A DNA stretch of 64,000 bases from NCBI RefSeq assembly GCF_011304355.1, contig NZ_CP049888.1:620001-684000 (forward strand), written 5' to 3'. Of this stretch, positions 27,629-36,201 are shown piece by piece. Every line of letters starts with the position of its first letter. The stretch's first letter is position 1. The notes below the pieces were generated by a model. The model made no database searches. It was not told where the DNA came from and saw only the letters and a program-made list of their open reading frames with translations. The position numbers and the translations under genes were made by a program. The stretch comes from Weissella coleopterorum. GTDB taxonomy: Bacteria > Bacillota > Bacilli > Lactobacillales > Lactobacillaceae.

Positions 27629-28519
27629 ATGCATAAGAAATTAAGAACAACTGTTATCATTGGTTTGATTGCAACTACGATTGGAATTATCGTTGGATTG
27701 ATCGGCTGGTTTGGAAATGATCAGAAATTAGAAGATGTGAATTATAATCATGGGTTTAGAATTGTTGAGTACCAAAAGCGTGATGATTATCTAATTAATG
27801 ATTTTAAAAAATTGAAATTAAAGGTTAATAATTCCGATATTCAAATAAAACGTGGGGCTTCCTTTAAATTAGAAACTAATTTACCAAGTCAGCAAAAATT
27901 TACAGTTGATCAGAAAGATAAAACTCTTTCTATTAGTTCTAGTCGGTATAATTCAGTTGGTATCGGTTTGAATCAAGAAATTTCACAAATTACTTTAACG
28001 ATTCCAAAAAATTATTCATTAAGTGAGTTAACAATAATGATGAGTGATGGAACACTTGATGTTAATCATTTAAAGGTGGATGATAAAGTTCAAATTCAAA
28101 ACGCGGACGCTGGAATTATCCTAAATGACGTTAATTTTAATCAAAGTAGTATTATCAATTCTGATGGTGGAATTCGTCTAGTAGGTGGTGAACTTCATCA
28201 AGCTGATTTACGTAATGATGACGGCGCATTACGCACCGTTGGAACTAAATTTACTGGCGAAAATAAAATTTGGGTTCGAAATGCATCCACAATTTTATCA
28301 AAATTAAATGATGATTTGCAGACACAATTAGAAACAGAAAATGGCGACCTGACAATTGACTATCCTGATGTGGTGACTCAAAAAGAAAACCAGGGAGAGG
28401 ATGAGATTGAAAAAAGCACTGTAGGTAATGATGGGCATAATAAACTAACGGTTCATAATATTGATGGCTCAATTAGATTTTCCAAGGATGAAGTACGCGA
28501 ATATTATAATAATTATTAA
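27629..28519 (+). CDS. DUF4097 family membrane-anchored beta-helix protein
   Basis: 296 residues. One N-terminal membrane segment (TTVIIGLIATTIGIIVGLIGWF) is followed by an extracytoplasmic DUF4097/adhesin-like right-handed beta structure with repeated short strands (LKLKVNNSDIQIKRG, LTIMMSDGTLDVNHLKV, IINSDGGIRLVGG). This is the usual third member of PadR-HAAS-DUF4097 modules; the molecular function is unknown. It is the last core gene before the IS30 remnant, which begins 15 bases after its stop. Confidence 0.83.
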   Translation: MHKKLRTTVIIGLIATTIGIIVGLIGWFGNDQKLEDVNYNHGFRIVEYQKRDDYLINDFKKLKLKVNNSDIQIKRGASFKLETNLPSQQKFTVDQKDKTLSISSSRYNSVGIGLNQEISQITLTIPKNYSLSELTIMMSDGTLDVNHLKVDDKVQIQNADAGIILNDVNFNQSSIINSDGGIRLVGGELHQADLRNDDGALRTVGTKFTGENKIWVRNASTILSKLNDDLQTQLETENGDLTIDYPDVVTQKENQGEDEIEKSTVGNDGHNKLTVHNIDGSIRFSKDEVREYYNNY

Positions 28520-28534
28520 TCGTTTTTAATGTAA

Positions 28535-29546
28535 GGCGGATTGCAACTTTAATTAGAATACCTATCAAAATATTTCTTGAATGTAGATATGGCAGTGTTT
28601 ACGCTCAATATTTTTAATGACTTATTATTAATTAATTCAAGTGCTTCAAATATTTAATCTTCAGATACGGAATCAAAATTAGTTTTCTTTGGGAAAAACA
28701 GCGTAATTTTATATTAAAATATTCATCTTAATTACGTTCCTATGGCGAATAACGATGACAAAAATATATAGGTGAATTGTAGTTTTTATTCAACTATTGA
28801 TAGCCTGAAAATTCTTTCCTATGATTAACCCAAATGTATTTAATACTTGAACTACATTGATTCATAGACTTCTGGGTACGATCTTAAATTTTAATTGCCC
28901 AGATAAATCTACTAAGTCATTCCACAAAGGTAGACAAACATTGTTTTGATTGACTAGGAGACCACAGAACAGTATCTACCTCCCAACGCTCAAATCCATT
29001 TCTCTTATTAACGTTATCTGGTCTTTGATCAATTGTAGCCTCAATCTTAAAGATTTCACGTTTTTCATGCTTACGTCGTCGAGTCTTATCAGGTAATAAT
29101 TATGAACTAAAATCAATAATTTCACGATCAATCCAATTATAAATTGATTTAGTACATAGCTTGAAATGTAGAGCGATCTGTTCAGAAGACCAAGTCAATC
29201 GAAGATGATTACTAATAATTATGGCGTATTTGGGGGTGAGTGTTGTTTTTCGTTCGCACATAGTGCGTTTATAATTAGCATCACTTTGAGCCAAAATAGG
29301 ATCATATTTATTCATCCGGTGCAATTCATAACTAATTGTAGATTTAGAACGATTAAGTTTCTTAGCAATTGAATTTTGAGAATAACTATCTTTTAACAAT
29401 TGATAGATGGCTCCACGTTCAAATTGTGATAAAGTAGATGTACTCATAGTAAATGTTTCCTTTCATGGTTTGTGTCGTTACAACCATTCTACATTTACTA
29501 TGGGTATTTTTTTATCTAGGTGTTCGGATTAATTATACAATCCTCC
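28535..29546 (-). mobile_element. Decayed IS30-family element, left copy
   Basis: A complete but decayed element of 1012 bp. Its ends form imperfect terminal inverted repeats: GGCGGATTGCAA... at 28535-28563 and, on the other strand, GGAGGATTGTAT... at 29518-29546 (21 of 29 positions match, counted by eye). The transposase reads on the minus strand, so the right end (IRR) faces the core genome and the left end faces the adhesin island. No clear target-site duplication is seen. Besides this element, 28520-29697 holds no gene. Confidence 0.85.
28565..29447 (-). pseudogene. IS30 family transposase, broken
   Basis: The minus-strand frame starts MSTSTLSQFERGAIYQLL at 29447, with the IS30 helix-turn-helix (QNSIAKKLNRSKSTISYELHR), and runs 115 codons to a TAA at 29100 (…EIIDFSS*). 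Beyond the stop the same frame resumes with LLPDK and homology to the DDE core (IEATIDQRPDNVNKR..., then WAIKI) with further frameshifts and stops down to about 28565. The same TAA after DFSS is present in the second copy at 61 kb. It is inactive. Confidence 0.85.
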
Positions 29547-29608
29547 TTATATTTTTAGAAATTAGGGATAATATAGCTTAGTTAGAGTAGATTGTTTTAA
29601 TAAATTTA

Positions 29609-29617
29609 TGTTATACT
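29609..29617 (+). promoter_or_regulatory. Candidate promoter of the adhesin-secretion operon
   Basis: TGTTATACT is an extended -10 element in the gap between the IS30 left end and the repeat ORF. A TTGTTT at 29592 is too close for a standard -35. A second candidate, TTGACA (29670-29675) with 18 bases to CATAAT (29694-29699), is stronger by consensus but its -10 overlaps the ORF start codon. Confidence 0.45.
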
Positions 29618-29697
29618 TTAAGTCGTATATTTATAAAATGAAGTGAATTTTAATTTATGAAAAAAAAGGTTGACAAAGACCAGAAAGGCCCATCATA

Positions 29698-29901
29698 ATG
29701 ACCGAGCACAGCACAGCACAGCACAGCACAGCACAGCACAGCACAGCACAGCACAGCACAGCACAGCACAGCACAGCACAGCACAGCACAGCACAGATAG
29801 TTGATGCTTCTTTAATTAGGCCGAAAACACAGAAATTACTACTAATTTATTTAGTGGTAATTTCTGTGTTTTTTGTTTTGTATAAATATGGTTATCTCTA
29901 G
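29698..29901 (+). CDS. Repeat-containing short ORF spanning the operon terminator (candidate phase-variable leader peptide)
   Basis: 67 codons: MTE, six copies of HSTAQ, then 34 residues ending in a hydrophobic stretch (KLLLIYLVVISVFFVLY). ATG 29698 has AAAGG nine bases upstream. The HSTAQ part is encoded by 18 copies of a 5-base unit, so loss or gain of one unit shifts the frame. In the other two frames stops occur at once after the tract (TAG 29798-29800, TGA 29802-29804). In the present frame translation continues across the terminator hairpin 29824-29872 to TAG at 29899. The hydrophobic tail is encoded by the hairpin itself, so it may be a real membrane segment or a by-product of the stem. 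I do not recognise a homologue. It is the first open frame of the secA2 operon. Confidence 0.6.
   Translation: MTEHSTAQHSTAQHSTAQHSTAQHSTAQHSTAQIVDASLIRPKTQKLLLIYLVVISVFFVLYKYGYL
29706..29795 (+). repeat. (GCACA)18 pentanucleotide tandem repeat
   Basis: Eighteen perfect copies of GCACA, 90 bp, with no interruption. The unit has no stop in any frame on either strand and is not a multiple of three, the arrangement expected of a slipped-strand contingency locus. No other microsatellite of this kind is in the window. Confidence 0.97.
29824..29879 (+). terminator. Strong intrinsic terminator upstream of secA2
   Basis: AACACAGAAATTAC (29826-29839) pairs perfectly with GTAATTTCTGTGTT (29857-29870); TACT/AGTG extends it inside (one G-U) and two A-T pairs outside, giving about 20 pairs around a 9-base loop, followed by TTTTGTTTT. 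It lies between the repeat and secA2 and inside the repeat ORF. I see no good promoter between it and secA2. Confidence 0.88.
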
Positions 29902-29954
29902 TTTCGTACGAACTTTAAATGGTTTGTTACGCACGACAATGAGGTAAGTGAATT

Positions 29955-32306
29955 ATGCATGAAAAGAAAATCCTAAAACAAATTAACCAACTTTCTAGTG
30001 AAATGACTGATATGGATGATTTGGGGCTACAAATCTATTCAGATAATATCTTAAAAGATATTAAGAATGGAATTAACACGGAGTGTTTAGTAATTCGAGC
30101 GTTTGCGCTAATGCGGGAAGTGGATTTAAGAATTCTGGGGTTATATCCAAATGATGAACAAGTTTTAGGTGCGATTAATTTGTACTACGGAAATATTGCG
30201 GAAATGAAGACGGGTGAAGGTAAAACGTTGGTTGCTACTTTACCGTTATATCTGAAAGCCTTAGAAAATAAAGGGGTATTTTTGGTCACGACCAATGAAT
30301 ATCTGGCCCACCGTGATTTTGAAAAAAATGCAAAGGTATTTGAGTTTTTAGGATTGACGGTATCTGATGGTACCCAAGGTTCAGATGATGAAGAATTTGA
30401 TGTCGATTTAAAAAAAGAAATTTATTCGGCAGACATTATATATACATCTAATAGTGTGCTGGGGTTTGACTACCTAATCGATGCATTAGCTGAAAGTCAT
30501 GATGATAAATTTATGACGCCTCTTAATTTTGCCATTTTAGATGAAGTTGATGCAATTTTATTGGATAGTGCACAAATGCCATTATTGATCTCAGGTGCAC
30601 CTAAAGTACAGTCTAATTATTTTCAATTTTCAAATGACTTCATATTAACGTTAGTTAATGACGTGGATTATAAGTTAGACGAGGAAGGCGAAAATGTTTG
30701 GTTTACTGAGCAGGGGTTGGAAAATGCGAAGGATTATTTTTCAATTCCAGACTTATTGAGCGAAAAATATTTTAGCTTATATCAACATTTAGTTTTGGCC
30801 TTGAGAGCGCAGCTTATTTTAAAAAAAGGTAAAGATTATCTGGTGATAGATGATGAAGTTAAGCTGTTGGATTATAAAAACGGTCGAATTATGGAAGGAT
30901 CTAACTTACAGAGTGGGTTACATCAAGCGATAGAGGCTAAGGAAGGTGTCGAACTGACACTAGAGTCTCAAGTTATTTCATCGATCACATATCAAAATTT
31001 ATTCAGAAAATTTAAAACCTTATCAGGAATGACGGGTACAGCTAAAACTGACGAAAACGAGTTCATTGAAACTTATAACATGGCCGTTAAAGTAATCAAA
31101 ACACATAAAAAAAATCAAAGAATTGATCATCGTAAACAACAATATGTTTCATTTGAAAGTAAATTTGATGCATCAATTAAAAAAATCAAAGAATTATATG
31201 AGGTAGGTCGGCCGATTTTGATTATTACAGGATCAGTGGATATATCAGAATTATATTCTAATTATCTTTTAAATATTGGGATTCCACATAGTGTTTTGAA
31301 TGCTAAAAACAATGCCAAAGAAGCCATGATCATTAAAGAAGCTGGGCGACAAGGATCTGTAACAGTTGCTACGTCGATGGCTGGACGGGGAACTGATATT
31401 CAAGTTGATGATGAGTCACTTGAAAAAGGCGGCTTAGCAGTCATCTTAACGGAACTCATGCCGAATAAAAGAATTGAGTTGCAAGCCAAAGGTAGGACGG
31501 GACGCCAAGGTAACCCGGGGGATACATATACATTTGAGTCGTTAGAAGATGACGTTATAAAGCTAAATATCCAAGAAAGTATCCAGAACTACTATGAACG
31601 GCATCTTGATAAAAAGGCTGAAATTAAACGATCTAACATAAAAAGAACATTTACACGTGCACAAAAGAAATCGGAAGATAAGGGCTACAGTGAACGAATT
31701 AATAGCCTGCAGTATGACGAAGTCTTACGTCTACAAAAAGAAGCCGTAGATGCTAGCCGAAATTTAATTATAGGGTTAGAGGATACAGATTTATTGCTGA
31801 AGTTTGTCTTCGAGAATGCTAGTCGTGTAGTTGATAATTATTTATCTCAAGAAATAGACACTTCTTTAGATAATCTACAAAGATTTATTTTGGACAATAT
31901 TGATTACAACTTTAAAGAGGATTCATTTAAGGCTAGATGGGCTACCTCTAGAAATCCGATAACAAATGATAAAAAGAGAAATTTCATTTTAGATATCTTA
32001 AAAACGAATCTGCAACAAAAACAGAAAATGTTGAATGATGAAGCAGCTTTTAGACAATTTTTGAAAGTGTCAATACTTAAGGCGATTGACGTTAGTTGGA
32101 GTGAACAAGTTGATGCTTTAAATCAATTGAGGTTTGTGGTGAGTGCAAGATCATCGGCACAAAAAAATCCAACTTTAGAATATGAACAAGAAGCTAAGAA
32201 AACTTATCAATATTATCATGACGAATCTGTAAAAATGATGTTAAAAAATGTGGGATTAAGCCTACTAGAAATCAAGAAGGGGGAGTTAATAGTGACTTTT
32301 CCGTAG
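29955..32306 (+). CDS. secA2: Accessory Sec system translocase ATPase SecA2
   Basis: 783 residues. Walker A is AEMKTGEGKTLVATLPLYL (about residues 80-98), Walker B ILDEVDAILLDSA, and the helicase-like second nucleotide domain shows SGMTGTAKTDENEF, TSMAGRGTDIQ and QAKGRTGRQGNPGD. It is shorter than housekeeping SecA and lacks the C-terminal zinc tail, as SecA2 proteins do. It powers export of the glycosylated adhesin through SecY2. GAGGT lies nine bases before ATG 29955, 76 bases past the terminator U-tract, so expression probably depends on read-through from upstream. Confidence 0.95.
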   Translation: MHEKKILKQINQLSSEMTDMDDLGLQIYSDNILKDIKNGINTECLVIRAFALMREVDLRILGLYPNDEQVLGAINLYYGNIAEMKTGEGKTLVATLPLYLKALENKGVFLVTTNEYLAHRDFEKNAKVFEFLGLTVSDGTQGSDDEEFDVDLKKEIYSADIIYTSNSVLGFDYLIDALAESHDDKFMTPLNFAILDEVDAILLDSAQMPLLISGAPKVQSNYFQFSNDFILTLVNDVDYKLDEEGENVWFTEQGLENAKDYFSIPDLLSEKYFSLYQHLVLALRAQLILKKGKDYLVIDDEVKLLDYKNGRIMEGSNLQSGLHQAIEAKEGVELTLESQVISSITYQNLFRKFKTLSGMTGTAKTDENEFIETYNMAVKVIKTHKKNQRIDHRKQQYVSFESKFDASIKKIKELYEVGRPILIITGSVDISELYSNYLLNIGIPHSVLNAKNNAKEAMIIKEAGRQGSVTVATSMAGRGTDIQVDDESLEKGGLAVILTELMPNKRIELQAKGRTGRQGNPGDTYTFESLEDDVIKLNIQESIQNYYERHLDKKAEIKRSNIKRTFTRAQKKSEDKGYSERINSLQYDEVLRLQKEAVDASRNLIIGLEDTDLLLKFVFENASRVVDNYLSQEIDTSLDNLQRFILDNIDYNFKEDSFKARWATSRNPITNDKKRNFILDILKTNLQQKQKMLNDEAAFRQFLKVSILKAIDVSWSEQVDALNQLRFVVSARSSAQKNPTLEYEQEAKKTYQYYHDESVKMMLKNVGLSLLEIKKGELIVTFP

Positions 32307-32327
32307 TTCACTATTACAAAAAGTTAT

Positions 32328-33341
32328 ATGAAAAAGTTTATTACTAACTTATATGGGCAAAGCGAACAAAGTACGGCAATGCTGGCGCAACATATGGTGG
32401 CCCAGATAGCTAAGAACGAGGGATATTCAGAAATTTCAGTTCCTGCATTTCCGGTAACGTCAGATTCCGAAAGTGAATTATTGAAGCGAATTGATGGAAT
32501 GTTACCGGCGGTAACATCAAAAGATTTAGTATTAGCACAATTACCTTCGTGGAACGGAATAGCGTTTGATGAGGTGTTTTTAAGAAAGATTAGGAGCCGT
32601 ACCCAAAAATTAGTGGTTTTTATTCATGATTTTGTGCCATTGATGTTTGATAATAATAGCTATTTATTTGAGCGATACCTTGATGCCTATAATCTAGCCG
32701 ATTTAGTGATTGTACCATCGGAGAAGATGGGAGCTATGTTAGTTGAACATGGACTAAATGTGCCATATAAAGTACAGACTATTTGGGACCATTTAACCTG
32801 TGTAGAGGGATTATCAAAACCTGAATTCAAACGAGAAATCCAGTTTGCAGGAAATATGGGGAGATTTCCATTCATTAAAGAATGGAATTACCAGAATGAT
32901 TTATTAGTATACAGTAATCGATTTGATAATTTTGCAGAGTCGGAGACTCTACATATAAAAGGTTGGAAGCATGATGATCAATTATTACGTGAACTTAATC
33001 AGGGTGGATTTGGTTTAGTGTGGAGTGAAAATATTGAAAATCAATCCGAACGAGAATATTCAGAGATGAACGTATCGTTTAAATTCAGTTCTTATTTAGC
33101 GGCAGGGATTCCCCTTATAGTGAATCGAGGATTAGCGAAGCAGTCATTTGTGGAGTCTCAAGGTATTGGATTAGTGGCCGATTCGTTAGAGGAAGTTAAT
33201 GAATATGTCTCAAATATTAACGCAGATGAGTATCAAAGACTATTACAAAATGTAGCAGGTATTTCTACGTTAATACAAGATGGTTTTTTTACTAAAAAAT
33301 TGTTAATAGAGATTGAAGAATTTTTATTTATGAATGTTTAG
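32328..33341 (+). CDS. gtf3: Gtf3/Nss-like glycosyltransferase of the accessory Sec cluster
   Basis: 337 residues, GT-B-like: start KKFITNLYGQSEQSTAMLAQHMVAQIAKNEGY, a nucleotide-sugar side with IQFAGNMGRFPFI, and a C-terminal SFKFSSYLAAGIPLIVNRGLAKQSFVE acceptor/donor site. This matches the family of Gtf3, which adds a second sugar (glucose in Streptococcus parasanguinis Fap1) to GlcNAc placed by GtfA/GtfB. Its position between secA2 and gtfA supports a role in building glycans on the serine repeats. The ribosome binding site is poor, so translation may depend on secA2. The sugar transferred is not known. Confidence 0.82.
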   Translation: MKKFITNLYGQSEQSTAMLAQHMVAQIAKNEGYSEISVPAFPVTSDSESELLKRIDGMLPAVTSKDLVLAQLPSWNGIAFDEVFLRKIRSRTQKLVVFIHDFVPLMFDNNSYLFERYLDAYNLADLVIVPSEKMGAMLVEHGLNVPYKVQTIWDHLTCVEGLSKPEFKREIQFAGNMGRFPFIKEWNYQNDLLVYSNRFDNFAESETLHIKGWKHDDQLLRELNQGGFGLVWSENIENQSEREYSEMNVSFKFSSYLAAGIPLIVNRGLAKQSFVESQGIGLVADSLEEVNEYVSNINADEYQRLLQNVAGISTLIQDGFFTKKLLIEIEEFLFMNV

Positions 33342-33350
33342 GAGCAAATT

Positions 33351-34862
33351 ATGACAATTTATAACCTTAATATGGGAATTGGATGGGCAAGTAGCGGGGT
33401 TGAGTATGCGCAAGCTTATCGGGGACACATTTTCCAGAAAAACAAGCAAGAAGCTAAATTTATTTTTACAGATATTTTTCGGGAAAACTTAGAACCTATG
33501 ACGAAAAATTTAGGTTTTAAAGATGATGAAATCATCTGGTTATATCAATATTTTACAGATGTAAAAGTTAGTCCGACACGATTTTCAGTCACAGAATTAG
33601 AGAATTCATTTGCGGAAAGTGAATTTAATAAGGATAAAAATGAAAATTTGATCACGTATGCATTTAAAAATACAGGGGTACGTCTAACTGCATTTTTGGA
33701 TCAACATGCAAATCATAAAGAAGATGTGGTCTATAAAACCGAATTGATTGTAGACGGTAATTTATTACAACGAGATTACTATAGCTATGTCAAAACTTTT
33801 TCAGAGTATTTTAAACCGGTAAATGGAAGTGCTAATCTATATCAACGCCGATTCTTTAATGCAGATGGATCCATTGCATATGATGAACTTTTAAATGGTG
33901 AAGAAAGTTTATATGTTTTTGAGAATAAGACGATCTATTCCAAAGAAAAATTAATAGTATTATTTTTTGAATCACTAGGACTAACTAAAAACGACATCAT
34001 TTTGATTGATCGTTCTACTGGAATGGGACCGCAGGTCATTCAAGCGAAGGGTGAAGCTAAAGTTGGGGTAGTAGTACATGCAGAGCACTTTAATGAACCA
34101 ATGACTAATGAAGAACATATCTTATGGAACAACTACTATGATTATCAATTTGAAAATGCGGATAGCATTGATTTTTTTGTGACAGCCACTAAAATTCAAA
34201 AAGAAATTTTGGAAGAACAGTTTGCGAAATACGGTAAGGGTTCTATTAATGTCTATGCAATTCCAGTTGGGAGTATAGATCGTTTACAGACAAAGAAAAA
34301 GAGAAAGCCACATTCCTTAGTAACTGCTTCTCGATTAGCTAGTGAAAAGCATTTAGATTGGATGGTTTATGCGGTTGCTAAAGCGCATGCAAGTATTAAT
34401 GACTTAAGTCTTGATATTTATGGGCAGGGTGGTGAAGAAGGAATGTTGAGAAGTCTAATTTCAGAGTTAGGTGCCGAGGATTACATTCAACTAAAAGGTC
34501 ATCATGATCTTACTAAAATTTATAAAAATTATAGTGCATATATTTCCACATCAACGAGTGAAGGATTTGGACTTACGTTATTGGAGGCAGTTGGATCTGG
34601 ACTACCTATGATTGGTTTCAACGTACGTTATGGAAATCAAACCTTTATTGAAAATGATCAGAATGGATATTTAATTGAATATCATAACCATGACAAGGTG
34701 AAAGATATTGAAAATATTAGCTTAGCGATTAATAAACTGATGGAGTCAGATAAGAAATTAATTGAGGCTAGCCAACGTTCGTATGAAATTGCAGAGCCGT
34801 TCCTAACAAAACATATTCAAGAACAATGGATTGAACTGGAAAAGGAGGTTACAGATGCTTAA
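33351..34862 (+). CDS. gtfA: Accessory Sec glycosyltransferase GtfA (Gtf1)
   Basis: 503 residues of the GtfA family that begins glycosylation of serine-rich repeat proteins by placing GlcNAc on Ser/Thr. The start is the family's NLNMGIGWASSGVEYAQAYRG; the extended beta-sheet domain follows, then GT4 motifs LVTASRLASEKHLDWMVYAVAKA and the donor-binding SEGFGLTLLEAVGSGLPMIGF. It works as a complex with GtfB, whose gene overlaps by eight bases (ATGCTTAA). GGAGC precedes the ATG. Confidence 0.95.
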   Translation: MTIYNLNMGIGWASSGVEYAQAYRGHIFQKNKQEAKFIFTDIFRENLEPMTKNLGFKDDEIIWLYQYFTDVKVSPTRFSVTELENSFAESEFNKDKNENLITYAFKNTGVRLTAFLDQHANHKEDVVYKTELIVDGNLLQRDYYSYVKTFSEYFKPVNGSANLYQRRFFNADGSIAYDELLNGEESLYVFENKTIYSKEKLIVLFFESLGLTKNDIILIDRSTGMGPQVIQAKGEAKVGVVVHAEHFNEPMTNEEHILWNNYYDYQFENADSIDFFVTATKIQKEILEEQFAKYGKGSINVYAIPVGSIDRLQTKKKRKPHSLVTASRLASEKHLDWMVYAVAKAHASINDLSLDIYGQGGEEGMLRSLISELGAEDYIQLKGHHDLTKIYKNYSAYISTSTSEGFGLTLLEAVGSGLPMIGFNVRYGNQTFIENDQNGYLIEYHNHDKVKDIENISLAINKLMESDKKLIEASQRSYEIAEPFLTKHIQEQWIELEKEVTDA

Positions 34863-36201
34863 TTTATTTGAAGATTATAGTACTAAAGCTGTTGACTTGG
34901 AAAAGTCTTTAATCAAAGCAGGTTATGAAAATCAGACGGTTATTTTAAATGAAGATGGATTTTTACCAGAACATGTAACTTCACCAATTGCTTTTTTTAC
35001 GAAGATGTATGAAAACATTACGGGGAAAGTGCAATCTACAAAGTTCTTTAATGAGGTTGCAATCCCAAATTATTGGGAAATCAAGGGTGATGGACAAAAA
35101 GCCGATATTTATGAGGGTTATATGAAACGAGGACATATTAATTATAGTACTCGAGTGAACGATTATAGAGCCGTCAAATCCGTTGAATGGTTTAATGATG
35201 CTGGAAAGATCCGTCAAGTTGATCTTTATAATAAATTCGGAAAATTATTTGGAAAGAAAACGTTTAGTGATGGAATTCTATCTTTAACTACGTATTTTGA
35301 TCAATCTATGCATGAAAAGGTGTTAGTTAATCATATAACTAATACGGTACAAGTTTATTTTAATCAAAAACAATATGTATTTAGTTCATTTGTCGATTTC
35401 GTCATTTTCTATCTAAAGACATCTAAGTTAACAACTGATCGTATTTTTTATAACTCATTAGCAGCACCATTTTTTGTGGTATCTAAGCTGGAAAAACAGC
35501 AAGGTAAGAGTTCTGTAGGTCATATATTATTTTGGCAAGAAGAGTCCACAGAAATCCCTGGGAATATGCTATCAATTTTAAGCAATGAGAAGTCGATGAC
35601 GAAGAAGGTAATCATACAGGATCGAAATGAGTATCAACGTTTGAAACAACAGGTAGAAGCAAAACAACAGGATAAATTAAGTTATCTTGGATTTATTTAT
35701 GACTTTGAGCAACAACCAAAGTTAACGAAAAATATATTTATTTTAACCAATTCGGATAGTATTTTGCATTTGAAAGAAATTGCTGAAGGATTACCAGAGT
35801 GGAAGATCAATATCGCAGCCCGAACTACTATGTCCACAAGATTAATGAATTTTGAAAAACATCAAAATATTTCATTATATCCACTAGCAACTGAAGAAGA
35901 TATTGATCAATTAGTAAAAGAAAATGCATTTTATCTAGATATTAATCAAGGAACCGAGGTTGAAAACATTATTAGAAATGAATTTAACCATAACAAGTTA
36001 GTACTATCATTCCATAATACAACGCACAATAGGGCGTTCATGAACGAAGGAAATATAGTTGTCAGTGAAGAATATCCGAAGATGCTGCAATTACTAAAAA
36101 ATTATTCTGGAGCAAAAAATTACTACCAACAAGCAGTAGAAGAACAAAAAAATTCTGCAGGTAATGCCACTGTTAAAGAATATAAGGACAGCTTGAAATG
36201 A
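34855..36201 (+). CDS. gtfB: Accessory Sec glycosylation chaperone GtfB (Gtf2)
   Basis: 448 residues. It begins LNLFEDYSTKAVDLEKSLIKAGYENQTVILNEDGFLPEHVTSPIAFF, the GtfB family start, and is a degenerate GT4 without an intact donor site. In streptococci it binds the adhesin substrate and activates GtfA. ATG 34855 follows AAGGAGG; an upstream start eight codons earlier is not needed. Its TGA overlaps the ATG of the next small gene (ATGA). Confidence 0.93.
   Translation: MLNLFEDYSTKAVDLEKSLIKAGYENQTVILNEDGFLPEHVTSPIAFFTKMYENITGKVQSTKFFNEVAIPNYWEIKGDGQKADIYEGYMKRGHINYSTRVNDYRAVKSVEWFNDAGKIRQVDLYNKFGKLFGKKTFSDGILSLTTYFDQSMHEKVLVNHITNTVQVYFNQKQYVFSSFVDFVIFYLKTSKLTTDRIFYNSLAAPFFVVSKLEKQQGKSSVGHILFWQEESTEIPGNMLSILSNEKSMTKKVIIQDRNEYQRLKQQVEAKQQDKLSYLGFIYDFEQQPKLTKNIFILTNSDSILHLKEIAEGLPEWKINIAARTTMSTRLMNFEKHQNISLYPLATEEDIDQLVKENAFYLDINQGTEVENIIRNEFNHNKLVLSFHNTTHNRAFMNEGNIVVSEEYPKMLQLLKNYSGAKNYYQQAVEEQKNSAGNATVKEYKDSLK

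Noticed and set aside
29903..29912. TTCGTACGAA perfect palindrome between the terminator and secA2
   Set aside because: Ten bases only, with no promoter elements nearby; may be chance. Noted in case an operator is sought there.
32285..32327. GGGGGAG followed by GTG near the end of secA2 as a separate small gene
   Set aside because: The frame from the GTG is only a few codons and is simply the end of secA2.
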